Part shown: one piece after another, positions 22,087-34,800 of the stretch
Layout of the letters: each line of letters begins with the position of its first letter
How positions within the stretch are numbered: the first letter of the stretch is position 1
Source: Blastomyces gilchristii SLH14081
Lineage: Eukaryota; Ascomycota; Eurotiomycetes; Onygenales; Ajellomycetaceae
Direction of reading: 5' to 3'
Assembly (NCBI RefSeq): GCF_000003855.2
Contig: NW_003101680.1
Span: forward strand, 2,231,095-2,295,094
DNA length: 64,000 nucleotides
Translations under genes and position numbers: made by a program
The notes under the pieces: model-generated
What the model was told of the DNA's origin: nothing
Database searches by the model: none
What the model saw: only the letters and a program-made list of their open reading frames with translations

Positions 22087-22671
22087 ACACAGTACTGTAG
22101 TAACTCTGAGTAATATTGAAATTATAATAACAGCAGATAGCTGATATATATATAACTTAATAATGTTAATACAAAGAAATTCAATAATTAACTTAATAAG
22201 AAATCTCTGTATAGATAATTTCAATATTAACTAAATCAGATATAAATATAATATAAGTACTGAAGAAATATTTAAATACTTTTATATATTTTAATACTTC
22301 TGATCTTACTCTCTATCTGTTATAAAGATTGAATATACTTATGAAACTAAATATCAATAAAGATGTCATCAGTTTATTAATTAATTAAGATTAATATATT
22401 AAATTGAAAGATTATATAAAACAGAAGTTTTATTTATAAATGAAAATATATGAATCAGTGTTATATATCTCTGATAATATTATTAAATATTTCAATATTC
22501 TATTCAGAGACACTGCTATATAATAGAAGATATTAAATTAATTATAAAGTATCTGATAAAGAAATACTTCTCTTATAATATTTATTTCTGACTTTGATAT
22601 CAAGATTCTAGAAGTAGGTGATTAATCTTAAGAGAATTGAATAAAGATTAACATGCTTAAGAAGATATTAA

Positions 22672-24530
22672 TAAAGAAAAAGTCTTCTGAGTATTTCAAA
22701 CCTTGATGAAATGAGAATATTATATTTAAAGAAAACAATTAATCACTGCTAGAAGAGATTGAAAAAATGATGTAATATCTTATAAAGAGTTCAAAGCTGT
22801 TAGAAATGAATATTTTTCAGATATTAAAAGAGCTAAAACAGACTGTTGAAACAAATTTCTTGAAGAAGTATAAGAAAAAGAAGTTTTTAAAGCTTTCAAC
22901 TATACTAAAATAAGAAGTATAGTAAAACTTTCAGTCTTAAAATATAAGTTTCAGAATGAATCATATACAGCAAATTCTTTTGAGAAAAAATGTCAAGCTT
23001 TTATGAAAATTCTCTTTCAAAACTTATCAGATTCAGATTCATAGAAAGAGAATATATCACTTTATAACTATATTAATGAAAATAACTGAGAATGATCTGA
23101 ACTTATACAAGATGAATTAGAGTCAGCTATCTTCTCAAGTTCAATTAAAACTGCTACAGAGTCTGATTCAATCAATCACTTAATCATTCAAAATATATAT
23201 TTCTACTTGAAGAATAAATATTTTAAGCTCTTTTTCAATCTTCTGAAAAATGATTATCATTCTAAATGCTGAAGAGAAGTCACTGAAGTGATTCTTATAA
23301 AACCTAATAGAAAAGCTTCAATTTCTAAGTTATATAGAGTAATATCTCTATTGAACTGTCTGAGAAAGATTTTAGAAAAGATAATAGCTACTAGACTATC
23401 TTTTATAAGCTCTATTAATAATTCTCTTCTATTTAGTAAATAAATGAGAAATAGAACTCAATGTTCTGTAATTAACACTATTCTCTCAGTTGTTCATAAT
23501 ATTTAAATAATAAAGTATAATGATCTTGATCTCAACTGTAGTTTTTATTAATATAAAAGATGCATTTAATTATGTTTTAAAGTCAAAGATAATTCAGACT
23601 TTGAAGATGTTAAAACTGTCACTTTCTCTAATAAAATGAGTTAACTGTTTTATATTTAAAAGAATCATACAGCTATTCTTTGATAAAATGAAATAAGATA
23701 GAACTGAGATAAAAATAGAAGTACTGTAAAAATCTTCAATCTCACTCATTTTATTTGTAATATACACTGCATATCTATTCAAGAATAGAGATATGAAAAT
23801 AGTAAGATCTTCAAGTTATATGAATGATATTGATCTAGTCTACAGTTCAAAAACAATTAAAGAGAATTTAGAAGTAATTGAAAAAGTAGTAAAGAAAATC
23901 TTTGTTAGAGCAGATATCAATTAAATTTAATTTAATATGAATAAAACTGAGTTAATTCATTTCTTTTCTAAATTCAATGAGAAAAAACTATATCTAACTC
24001 TTTTAAATAATTAAACTTAGTTTGAATGTTAAATAATTAGAAGTATGATTAAAAATCTTCAATCTCACTCATTTTATTTGTAATATACACTGCATATCTA
24101 TTCAAGAATAGAGATATGAAAATAGTAAGATCTTCAAGTTATATGAATGATATTGATCTAGTTTACAGTTCAAAAACAATCAAAGAGAATTTAGAAGTAA
24201 TTGAAAAAGCAGTAAAGAAAATCTTTATTAGAGTAGATATTAATTAAATTTAATTTAATATGAATAAAACTGAGTTAATTCATTTCTTTTCTAGATTTAA
24301 TAAGAAATAACTATATCTAACTCTTTTGAATAAAGAGATTAAACTCAGTTTGAATGTTAAATAATTAGAAGTATGATTAAATTTCAAGTTAAATTTTAAA
24401 TATTATATTCAACAAAGAACTATCAAGGCAGAAAGACTATTAAATAGTATAATTAAACTATTAAATATTGAAAGAGATCTATTCTTTCAGACTATAAAAC
24501 AGTTATACATAGTCTGTATCATTTCAGTTG
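22672..24530 (+). mobile_element. Truncated Tad1-like LINE fragment (reverse transcriptase part of ORF2)
   Basis: Collinear with the reverse complement of about 41260 down to 39800 in the near-complete LINE. Reverse-transcriptase landmarks are recognisable only in broken frames. Both ends are missing: the left joins gypsy family 2 sequence, the right stops at a 33-bp repeat fragment before a reversed LTR. Confidence 0.75.
23728..24378 (+). repeat. Tandem duplication of about 325 bp inside the LINE fragment
   Basis: 23728-24050 is repeated at 24051-24378 with few differences, both beginning AAAAATCTTCAATCTCACTC. The unit covers the part encoding the end of the reverse-transcriptase palm. The near identity suggests the duplication is younger than most of the surrounding mutations, or is an assembly artefact. 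Confidence 0.85.
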
Positions 24531-24563
24531 TAATGTGATGAAACCGAAGCAGTGACTAGTTAA
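24531..24563. repeat. Short fragment of repeat family 3
   Basis: Contains ACCGAAGCAGTGACTAGT, the same sequence that starts the two tandem units at 54586 and 54928. It is wedged between the LINE fragment and a reversed LTR. Confidence 0.55.
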
Positions 24564-24822
24564 TTGTAAGAATAAGTGCTTGCAGGCGATTATTCAGATG
24601 TTTACAGCTTGATGTAATATATACTGTTAACTACTAGAAGTATTCATAATAGAAAGATAAAATGTAGAGATCAAATGTATAATAGCATTCAAGCTGAGTT
24701 ATGAATAGTATTCATGAACTCTAGTCTATATAGTTGTGTATAGTCAAGAGCTGCTAACTCTATTGATTATATGAGAGATAGAAATAGAAATAAAGAATTT
24801 ATAAGAAGTGAGATTTCTTACA
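24564..24822 (-). mobile_element. LTR of gypsy family 1, reverse orientation, 259 bp
   Basis: Bounded by TGTAAGAA at the left and TTCTTACA at the right, inverted ends typical of LTRs. It is the reverse complement of the 258-bp LTRs at 56168 and 58299. It forms the 3-prime LTR of the minus-strand element occupying 24823-31692. Confidence 0.8.
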
Positions 24823-26323
24823 TACTTTCTTCTCTCTAAGACTTTGTCTGTGAAGTCTTTCACTGAGTGACTTCATAGAATCAGCTCAGCACTGTAGTGA
24901 TACTTACTAAAAATTCTTCATATCTATAAAAAATCTCAGTGAGGAAAAATCTCTTATTACTATGAAGAGAAAAGAGTCTGTTACTCAGTTTCTTATTTCA
25001 TGAGATTCTTTATAATCTACAGATTCTTCTCTGACTATTACACAGATTCATCTCATATCTTTTATATAGAAGAATTTCAGTTAACTCTCAATCATTTTTA
25101 CAAGATTCTTATGTGATTATTATATAAATTCATCTTATAGATGAATCACTCTCTGTGAGATTATTCTTATTAAAAAGAAGTATTCATAAGTTAATCTTTC
25201 ATTTATTCTTATGAATTATTGTTCTTTAACACTGTAAAATTGTGAGGAATTTTTCATTCTTTCATTAACTTTGTAAAATTGTAGAATCAAGATATTCACA
25301 GTCTGTAATCACTCTTTATAGTCATATAGAAAGATTCAGATCTGTAATTCATAATTACTTTTTATTTATTAGAGTGATCTGACTATTCTATAGAATCACT
25401 TACAGTGTAAGTAAACTTCTCTAGAGTAGTATAAATATCTCAGATCTGTCTATGAAATCTCATCTTCTTTTTTCTTTTTCTATAACAGCTCTCATTCTTA
25501 TAAACTGTGAGTATTCTTATTCATTCATAAAGTGTTTTCACTCAGATGATAGAGAGAGAGTGTTTCTAACAATATTTATATATTAATTCAAGAACTTTTC
25601 AAGAATAAAAATTTTTTCAATTCTAATATCTTTGTAAATAATGTCTGACTGCTGCTGAGCTTCTTATAGATATCTCTGTAACTTCTCTGATCACTTTTTA
25701 CTGACTAATGAAGTAGAAATGCTATCACTTACAACAGTGTCTTTATCTCTTTCAGCTCTGTTATCACACTCAATCTTCAGATCAGCAGTTAACTCTATAT
25801 CTTCTTCAGATCAGTCTCTGACTCTAAGTAGCACAGTTCTTCTCTTTACTGTAAGTCTTCTTGTAAGTAATTTCTTACAGATTCTAGCTAACAGTTCTTA
25901 TAAAGCTCTCAGTGTTATCAGTGTCTTCTACAGCTCTGCAGATCTATGATCATTCTCTCTCTGTCTACATAATCTCTGATCAGATATATGTAAATATATC
26001 TAGATTTTCTATTAATAATTCTCACACTGCAGCATATTTTCACAATTTCATTATTAATAAGAGATAAGTCTCTGAGTATCTGCAAAATTCAGATAATTAA
26101 GATAATGTGAATGTTATGAATTCATAATAAGAGTTGATCTGAACAGATGAGCTCTCTCTCTGTATCTCAATTATTTCTGAGCTGAATACTTCAGTATAAC
26201 TGAAGAAGTAAATACAGCTTTATGAGAAGTATCTAATTACATATGCAGACAGCCAGCTCTTAAGACTTTACTATAATTATATATACTCTGATATCTGACT
26301 TCTCTGAAGTCTGTGCATTTCGT

Positions 26324-26423
26324 NNNNNNNNNNNNNNNNNNNNNNNNNNNNNNNNNNNNNNNNNNNNNNNNNNNNNNNNNNNNNNNNNNNNNNNNNNNNN
26401 NNNNNNNNNNNNNNNNNNNNNNN
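26324..26423. other. Assembly gap of 100 N
   Basis: Exactly 100 N, the usual placeholder for a gap of unknown size. Distances across this part of gypsy family 1 are therefore unreliable. Confidence 1.
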
Positions 26424-28384
26424 ATTGAGTATCACAGATATTAAGAATGGTGAGTATGAGTTTTCTTTATTTTTTCTTTATTAATCTGTAAATTATATTC
26501 ACAGCTCTGTTTTTATTTTCTTATTTTTTAGCTTTAATAAGAGCATGATTTCTTCTTCTCTTTATATACACTGTGAACTGTTCATTTCAGTAGAAACTCA
26601 TTATCTTATAGACTAGAACTTATAAATAACAGTGTTAATATCTTTATTATAATCAGATTCTTAACAAAGATTACATTATTCTAACTTATTAGAATTTACA
26701 GTATAAAAGTTATGTCTCAGCTTCTGTAGATATCTTATCTACTCAGATGATTCTTAAGTAAACTTATTTATCTTATCAGAATATTCTTATCACTGAATCT
26801 TGAATCAGAGCTTATAATCTTACTTCTCTGAGTTAATAATCTCTTTAATCTGATATTCTCTTTCACTCTCTAGTGTTTTATAGATAGAGTGATAAGTCAC
26901 AGAGTTCTCTTCTAAGAATTTCTTATATTTACAGAGTAAAGAGATATAAAAAATATTATATATCTATAACTCAGATAACAGTTTCAATCTATAGAACTAT
27001 GAGCTAACTTTCTTTATAATCTTATAAGACTCTGTCTATAAGAGATTCAGCTTCTTACTAGATCTTTATATAATAATATTTTCTAGACTCAGTCAGACTC
27101 TATCATCTTTCTTAAAACTCTTTATAATATGCTTAAAGTCATAGTATCTCTTCTAATATTCTTGAGTCTTTCTCAAGAATTTATAAGCTTTCTTCTGAAT
27201 CTTCTGAATTCTCTCAGCCTGTTCACAGACATTATCACACTCTATAGTATACTCTTGTGAATTCATCAAGATTATTCATGAATAAGTCTTAGTAAGTATT
27301 TCAAAGAGAGTTTTATCTGTACTGACATGCTTTGAGTTATTGTATATAAACTTTATAAGTGATAATTAATATACTCAGTCATTCTGATTGTAATTAACAA
27401 AGTATCACAGATACTGTTTTAATATACTTATCAGATATTCTATCTGATTACCTATCTATTAATGAAAAGTCATACTTAAATCTTATAAGATCTTTAGTAT
27501 AGTTATCAGATCAGATCAGAACTTTTCTATAAAGATTAATTCTCTGTCTAAGACAATGTTTATAGATAACTCGTGCAATCAGATCATATCATGAATAAAG
27601 ATATGAGTTAAATTCTTTAATTTCAAGTTCTTACAGATGAGTATAAAGTGTGTTATCTTGATAAAGTGATTCACTATTATTAGTATACTGTCAAAGCAGG
27701 CATTATATATGTTCTTACTTTCAGAGAGACTTATTAAGAGTATTTATTTCTAGCTGTTCTCAAGGTTTCTGCAGAATAAGTAGAGAAATAAGTTCTTTAT
27801 ATAATCTGAACTGCACTATCTGCAAACTCTGATAAATAGTATAAGAATTCACTATCTTCTTCACAAGTTCTCATATCTTCAGTCAGAAGTATTTTCTTAT
27901 AAGTAACTTATAAGTTCTAGTATCTATAAAATAACTTACTAGAGAAGAGTTATGATATCTTTTAATAAGTTCTATACATAGAAACTCATTCACAGATATA
28001 TAAATTCAGCTCTCTCTTTATAAGAGATTATTTAAGTCTCTTTAACTCTTTATTTCTGCAGAATTGATCTCTGCTGTAAGCAGTTTCTGAATATACTGAG
28101 TATATTTATTCTTCAGTTATAGTTTAGACAATCTGAATAGAAGATCTTATAAAGACTTATACTCTGTTTTTTCTTATATCAGGTCTCTCACAATACTTCT
28201 TAAAGTCTGCAAACTCTTCAGATTATAGATACTCTCTTCAAGAATTCTCACAGAGATTTCTAGAGTGTTAACTTTCAGTGTTATAGAGAGTAGTTATACA
28301 GACTTCTCTTCTCTCTTCTTCTTCTTCTCTTATAGAGAATTAAGAGACTCTTCAGTCAATCTTTTTATAACACTCAGTCTGAGT

Positions 28385-28890
28385 TAGACTGGCCGCCAGG
28401 ACCATGAATTTCATGTTTGATCTCATTTGATCTGGTCTCATACATTTCTTGACATGAATCCCGCTGGGACTGGCTATTAAAAAAACATGCAAAGTGACTA
28501 TATATCAGATCTTAAAATGAAATCATGACTTGAAAAAAATGAGAAAGTGGTCTCATTTGATTCTATTTAGTCTCATTCTTGGCATAAAGTGACTATTTTT
28601 AGACATTTTAAGGTTTTTTTTAGACTATTTTTAATTTTTTAAAAAGTAACGCTTTTTGATAATGCTCAAATGAGATTTAAAGTCATTTAAAGTAATAAAA
28701 ATAATTTAAATTGAGAAGTGGAAATCATGATATCATTTGAAAAATGTGACAAGAGTAGACAGTAAGTCTCACTGAGACAGTATGAGACTACTATCTAATG
28801 TTAAAACCGTGTAATGGGATCAGTCAAATTGATAATGAGACTATCAAAAAATCTGATCCTGGTCTCAGACACGGTCACACAGTCAGTCTA
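28385..28890. mobile_element. 506-bp hAT-like MITE with perfect 8-bp target duplication
   Basis: GTCTGAGT occurs immediately before (28377-28384) and after (28891-28898). The ends are TAGACTGGCC and, in reverse complement, TAGACTGACTG, a short inverted repeat sharing TAGACTG. An 8-bp duplication is diagnostic of the hAT superfamily, and the terminal TAG fits loosely. No coding capacity. It contains several GTCTCATTTGAT-like repeats and is less CpG-depleted than its host element, suggesting a later arrival or escape from mutation. Confidence 0.75.
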
Positions 28891-31692
28891 GTCTGAGTAT
28901 TCTGTGAAGCTTTTCTATCTTCTTTAATCTCTCTATATCTGTCATTCTGATCTTCTTAATATAGTCTGATCTGTGAGAGAGTTTATCTGCTGAGTTCTTA
29001 GTTCTCTTGATATATTCTATCTTGAATCAAAACTCACTCAGTCTCTGAGCTCAGTGAATCTGCTACTGCAAGAGTTTCTTGATTAAAGTAAACTGTTATA
29101 AGCTGTCATGATCAGTTTTAATAATAATCACTGTCACAAGATTCTCAAAGTAGTGATATCAGTGATAGAAGAATTTCACTATTATAAGAAGCTTCTAATT
29201 ATAAATATTATAGTTGATCTCTGTGAGTTACATCTTCTGTGAGAAAAAGATCACTAAAACTCAGTTCTTATTTAACTGTAGTTATGAGACTATTTCTGAA
29301 ATTGTAAAGAAGAAGATATCTATCTTTAATCTGATTAAGAGTAAGAGATTAAAGTGAAACAGTATCACTGTGTCTGTAAATATCTATTTCAATCTTATAA
29401 AGACTCTATAAGCTTCTGAGATAAGAAAGTTCTCACAGTTCTTTCTTCTTAATAATCTTTCTATTCTTTATTTATAGAATAATTTCTTCTTATTTTCACT
29501 CTTTAGTATATCTGTAAGAGTTAAGAAGATTCTTATAAATACAAAGATAAATTATCTATAGAAATTTACAAAGCTCAGAAAGATCTGAATCTCATGAATA
29601 CTAGTTAACTTCAGTTATAATAGAATAGTCTTAATCTGCAAAGATTTCATCTGAATATCATCTATAATAATTACATATTCTAGGAAATTAATTCAACAGA
29701 TACTGAAGTTATACTTTATAAGCTTAATATATAGTTCTGTCTTATCTAAGATCTTTAATATACTTTATATATACTCAGTGTGTTCTTTCTTCTTTATTAA
29801 GTATATTATCATATTATTCAGATATATTATTATAAAAACATTCAGATATATATAAAGTGTTTTATTAATAAAAGACTGAAATATCATAGAGATATTAGTC
29901 AGATTAAAAGACATCACTAGATATTTAAATAATCTCAGTGCAGTTCTAAAGACAGTCTTTTATTTATTCTCAGACTGTATTCACAGCTGTGTATATACAT
30001 TAATTATATTCAGTTATATGAATATGACAGCTTTCATGAGACAGTTAATTACATTCTCAATCAGAGACAGAGAATAGTAACTCTTTATTATCTTGAAGTT
30101 CAGATTATAGTAGTCTATATATAATCTGAGATCTTTATTCTTCTTCTTTACAAATATCACAGAGAGTTCTACAGAGATATATAAAGATCAGATAAAGTTA
30201 TTCTTCAGATTCTTCTTTATATAGATCTGTAAGATCTCTGTCTTATAATAAGAGAGCTTATAGATTGATTCTCAGAAGAGTTTCTACTCTTCTACTAAAT
30301 TTATTATCAGATTCTTCTTATAGTAAGAAGAAAGCTCAGCTGTCTTTACTGAACTGAATATCTCTATAAGATCTCAGTATTTCTCTGATATCTGAAGCTC
30401 AGTTTTCATGACTGCAAGATTCTCAGACATTTACAAAGTTATTATATAGATAAGCTTGTCTTCTCTAATTAACTCTACAGTATTAACTGATTCTATCTCT
30501 ATAAGTAAGTCTGTTAACACTGATCAGAAGTATAAACCTGACTTATAAACAGCTATGTGCAGATTATGTCTTTGAAGTTATATAAGTCTTAAGTACATAT
30601 TATCTGTGATATCTGTGATAATCATAGTTTCTGTAAATCTTCTTCAGATTTCAGAGAGATCTTATAATTCAAAGATAACTCTTATAAGTTTCTCAGTTCT
30701 CAGATCTAAGTTCTCACATTCTGCTTATTATAAGAGCAGATTCTCAGTTTTCATCATTCAGCTCATTCACTTCATAAGCTTTAGAAACATTACAGTGATC
30801 TGAGATTCTGAGTTCATTAATACTTTTTATACTTACAGAGCAGCAGTATCACAGCACAGTCTCTTCTTACAAGTAAGTATTTTTATTGAAAGAGTAACAG
30901 ATTCAGATATCAGTTTCAAGACTCTTAAGAAGACTGTTACTAACTCTGTTTATAACTTCTTAAATTTCTATTTTAGTTTATTCAGACAGTTTGTACAGAG
31001 ATGTTCTGATTTAGAATAGATAAAGTAAAGTCTCTTTTTCTTAGTCTTTCTGTTATACACTCTATTTATAGAAGCTTATAAAGCTCTTTCTCTCTGCTTA
31101 GCAGTCAGATATAAATCTCTCTATATCTTATTATCTTTCTCTGATAAATCTGTTCTCTGTTATTCTGATTCTTGCAGAGTCAGTTAATGATTCACTCTCT
31201 GCAGATCTGTGACTCTCACAGTGATCTGTAAGTAGTGAATAAGAGTCATCAGTTTCTTCAGAGTTAAGAGCTTAGAGTCTTACTTAATAAGCTTGTTCTA
31301 CATATCTTTATTCAGTCTTTTTATAAATATCATCATTCAGGTCTTATTTCAGAGCCCTGTTTTCACAGATCTTAATTCATATTATAATTTTATAAAGTAC
31401 TGTAAGTAGTCTTTATCAGATTTCTCATCTCTTTTTCTAATAGTAATGATTGTAGCTCAGATGTTCTCTGTTCAGCTTATAGAGTCTCTTAACTTATTCT
31501 CTAGATAGATCTTGAAAACAGATCAGTGAGATCTCTTGTAATCATTTTCTAGATAATTCAGTCAGTTCTTAACTTCAGTGTAGTAGAGATCTGTTATTAT
31601 ATAAATAACAGCTTCTTCATCTATTATATCACACAGTTAGGCTTGTGAGTCAATTTCAAATACAAACTTGTAAAAGCTTTTATAGATTGTGA

Positions 31693-31867
31693 TGTGATTC
31701 GGAAGAACGTACGACTGTCGGATAATAACGCGGCCGCTTCTGAACTTGCTTACAAGTGTAAAGAGGTCATAGCGGTCACTAATTAATTTAGCATACAATA
31801 TTATAATATATAAGAAGCCAGTGTACGCCTGTAATCATACACTGACTTAAGCAACCTTTGAATCACA
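31693..31867 (+). mobile_element. 175-bp LTR (family 4) with CpGs preserved
   Basis: Begins TGTGATTC and ends GAATCACA, a perfect 8-bp inverted terminus. It contains many CpGs (GGAAGAACGTACGACTGTCG, ACGCGGCCGC), unlike the DNA on either side. It is probably the 5-prime LTR of the plus-strand gypsy element that follows; no matching 3-prime LTR was found. Confidence 0.75.
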
Positions 31868-34800
31868 TCTGATAGCATGTTTAAAAACTAGTGAGAAGCA
31901 CAGACTCCTCCAGAGCATCATAATTCTGCCTATGAAATAATTTGTAGTTATCATGTCAGTGTGGTTCTAGAATATCTTAAAAGATAGCATATGAAGAACA
32001 GTGAGTGAAAGAGCATCTGATTGATGCTGCTTCACTTGTTGAAGAAAAACTTCACACCCAGGCAAATGCCATGTATGCGAATGAATGAGGTGTGAGAAAA
32101 GAGATGAGAGTGATGAATCAGATTCAAAGAAAATCACTCTTCACTCAAAGAGATAAAAGAAGAGGTGATTATCACTAGAGTTATATAATGATAACAGAAA
32201 TCATAAAATGATATAGTGATATAATGATACAGTGATATAATAATAGACATTATATAATCAATAAGAAATCACTGAAATGAATATCTTCTCTAGCTGATAC
32301 AAACAACATTCTTCTCTGCTATCTGAACTGAAAGATATGCAGAACCTCTCAGAGAATTTACTCAAAGCAGTAAGAAAAACAGCTGAAACTGCTGAACTGA
32401 AATCAAAGCTCTGTATATGTATGAGAATTTTAAATGAGATTGAGGTCTTGCATACACAGTGGCAGACTGAGATGAAAGTCAAATAACAATTGATATTCAC
32501 TGTGAATCAAGCATTCACTATGAAGAGCTTCACTGACGCAATCATCATCATCAATAAGAATAGAGAAAACCAGATCTTAGATCTGCAGTGAGAGATTAAA
32601 TGTTTATACAGACAGATGACTATACTGAATCTGAAGATCTCATCACAATTGTTCACAACCTCTTTAGAAGTGTATATATCATCAGAGACTGCTGCACAGA
32701 ATGAGAATCTGAGCATGAAATATATCAAGTCAGAAGATCTGCTGAAGTTATCAAGCTTCAATGATAACTGAAAAAATAATACTGTAATCAGCTGACTAAG
32801 TCAGATACAATTATATTATCAGATTGAATATGAACTCACAGACAGACAGTTAATGAAATTTCAACAAGTTTTAAGATCTGCTGCATTTCTACATGAAAAA
32901 GTGAAGTCATTATAAATAACTGATGAAAAGATAAATCTTACAGACTTGAAGTAATATTCATTTTCATGAACATGAAATGAGTTTTCTAAATAAATCTTAC
33001 ATAACTTTGAGAAAGTGAATGCATAAGATAAGTGTTATAAACACTTCACTGAGTGTAGATAAGTGAATAATCTTACATTATACTTTATACACTTCAGCTT
33101 ATACTATCTTGTGTTGAATGAAGAGCTTTCAACATCTTTCTATTTACAGATCTTTATTCATAATCCTACATCTGAGTTGAGAGTGAAATGAAAATGCTTA
33201 ATCTCATAGTCAGACACAGTGAAGAAAGCATACAATATTCTTATTATACAGAAATAAGTGAGTCAATTACAACAGAAAATACTGCAATCAAGTATATCTC
33301 AGTAAAGAATGAGTAATCAGACTTCTATAATATAAGTCATACATCTGAATGCAATGAATCTAGATCTGAATATCATCACTAAAGCACTGAATTCTCTGAA
33401 AAAGAAATTCTCTGAGTGAAAACCTTGATATTGTAAGCATCAAGCTTGCTTTAACTGTGAATATTAAAATCATGATGTAAAAGATTGCATTCAGTGTACA
33501 CAGTCAAGAGAAGTAAGAAAGTTAAAAAACTAGTAGAATGAGTGAGCTCAGAGACACTCACTGATATTCTATAAAAAGTCTTCAAAGTGAAAGAGATATC
33601 TGTGTTAAATGACTCTCTGAATTCTGTGAATATCAAGAGAAAGCAGGCTTCTGACTGAGATGCAGGTGAGAATGAAGTGAACATTCATCTCAATGTCTTA
33701 AGACCTGAAATGTTAATGTATAAGAGACACTTGAATAAGAATTGAGAGATGACTGTAAAAGTGTTAGCAGATACAGAAGCTTCTATATAATATATTAATA
33801 ATTATATAATCTGAAGACTGAAAGAGGTCTGCTGAGTGAAGAATTTCTGATGTATAAGATTATCTGATAACTGATATTTGATATCATCTGTAAGAGTAAG
33901 AGTTCTCTTGCACTTCAGAGAATGATCTTGCTATATTTGAGTGTAAGAGCTGCAGAATGTGAAATACAATCTTATTCTCAGACTTAATTAATTTCAAAGA
34001 TTCAATCTGCAGATTCAATGACATACATGTCATATACAGTTGACTGATAGAAAGAAAATGATTCATACAATTCTATTAACTGATATGAGAAGAACATTTC
34101 ATGTCTCTGATATAGAAGGATTAAATCTGCTTATACATTAATAAGCAAAGAGAATGATTTACAAGACCTTATCTGAAAGTATTCTGTATATCATACAGAA
34201 TCTGAAAGTGAAGAAAACTAAGATAAAGAATATACAGAAGAACAAGTGTATGAAGAAGCTTCTGAAAAAGTATAAGAAGATCTTCTGAACAGATCTTTCA
34301 CTGAAATTACTGCTGAAATGAGAATTCATACATGAGATTGATACAGAGAATACAAAACTAGTCAATCAGAATGTGTACTCTCTGTTACAAATGCATCTCA
34401 AAGAACAGAAGTGTCAGATCACTGATCTTCTAGAACATGATCTCATACAATTCTTATCAAGTGCATGAGGCTTTTCAGTTCTATTCATGAAAAAGGCAGG
34501 TGAGAAGTGATAAATGTGTATTAATTATCAAGCACTTAATAAGCTTATAATCAAGAATAAATATTCACTATCACAGATTCAACAACAGTTGAATATGATT
34601 GAAAACACCTGATATCTATTAAAGATTGATCTTCTCTCAGAATACTGACAGATCTGTGTAGATGAACTATCAGTCTCATGAACTATGTTTAATACATAAT
34701 AAGAGAAGTTCAAATTCCTGATAATGTCATTTGAACTGATAAATATGCCTGTCATCTTTCAAATGATGATGAATACAATTCTTCATAAATAGAATGAAAC

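Larger units (their letters stand above)
20696..22671 (+). mobile_element. 5-prime fragment of gypsy family 2 (LTR plus start of gag region), interrupted by SINEs
   Basis: Starts TGTGGCGGGCTGCGCCCG and is collinear with the reverse complement of the copy at 53384 downward, through the LTR and the first part of the internal region, to about 22671. A nested SINE pair (21324-22086) sits inside, flanked by a duplicated CACAGTACTG. Beyond 22671 the sequence switches to LINE. Heavily mutated; no open frame is preserved. Confidence 0.7.
24823..31692 (-). mobile_element. RIP-degraded gypsy-type retrotransposon (family 1), 5-prime truncated
   Basis: Read on the minus strand from 31692: a leader matching 56830-56880, then a shattered pol region. 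A reverse-transcriptase core of type YVIIIDDI is visible with its Asp pair at 29657-29662. The tail matches 57200-58298 and ends at the LTR 24564-24822. All frames carry many stops. The 5-prime LTR is absent because a different LTR begins at 31693. A 100-N gap and a 506-bp MITE lie inside. Confidence 0.75.

Noticed and set aside
25719..25949. Ser/Leu-rich 76-codon frame, and its mirror at 57140-57382
   Set aside because: Both are antisense readings of the same gypsy family 1 segment; the sense strand is the retroelement.
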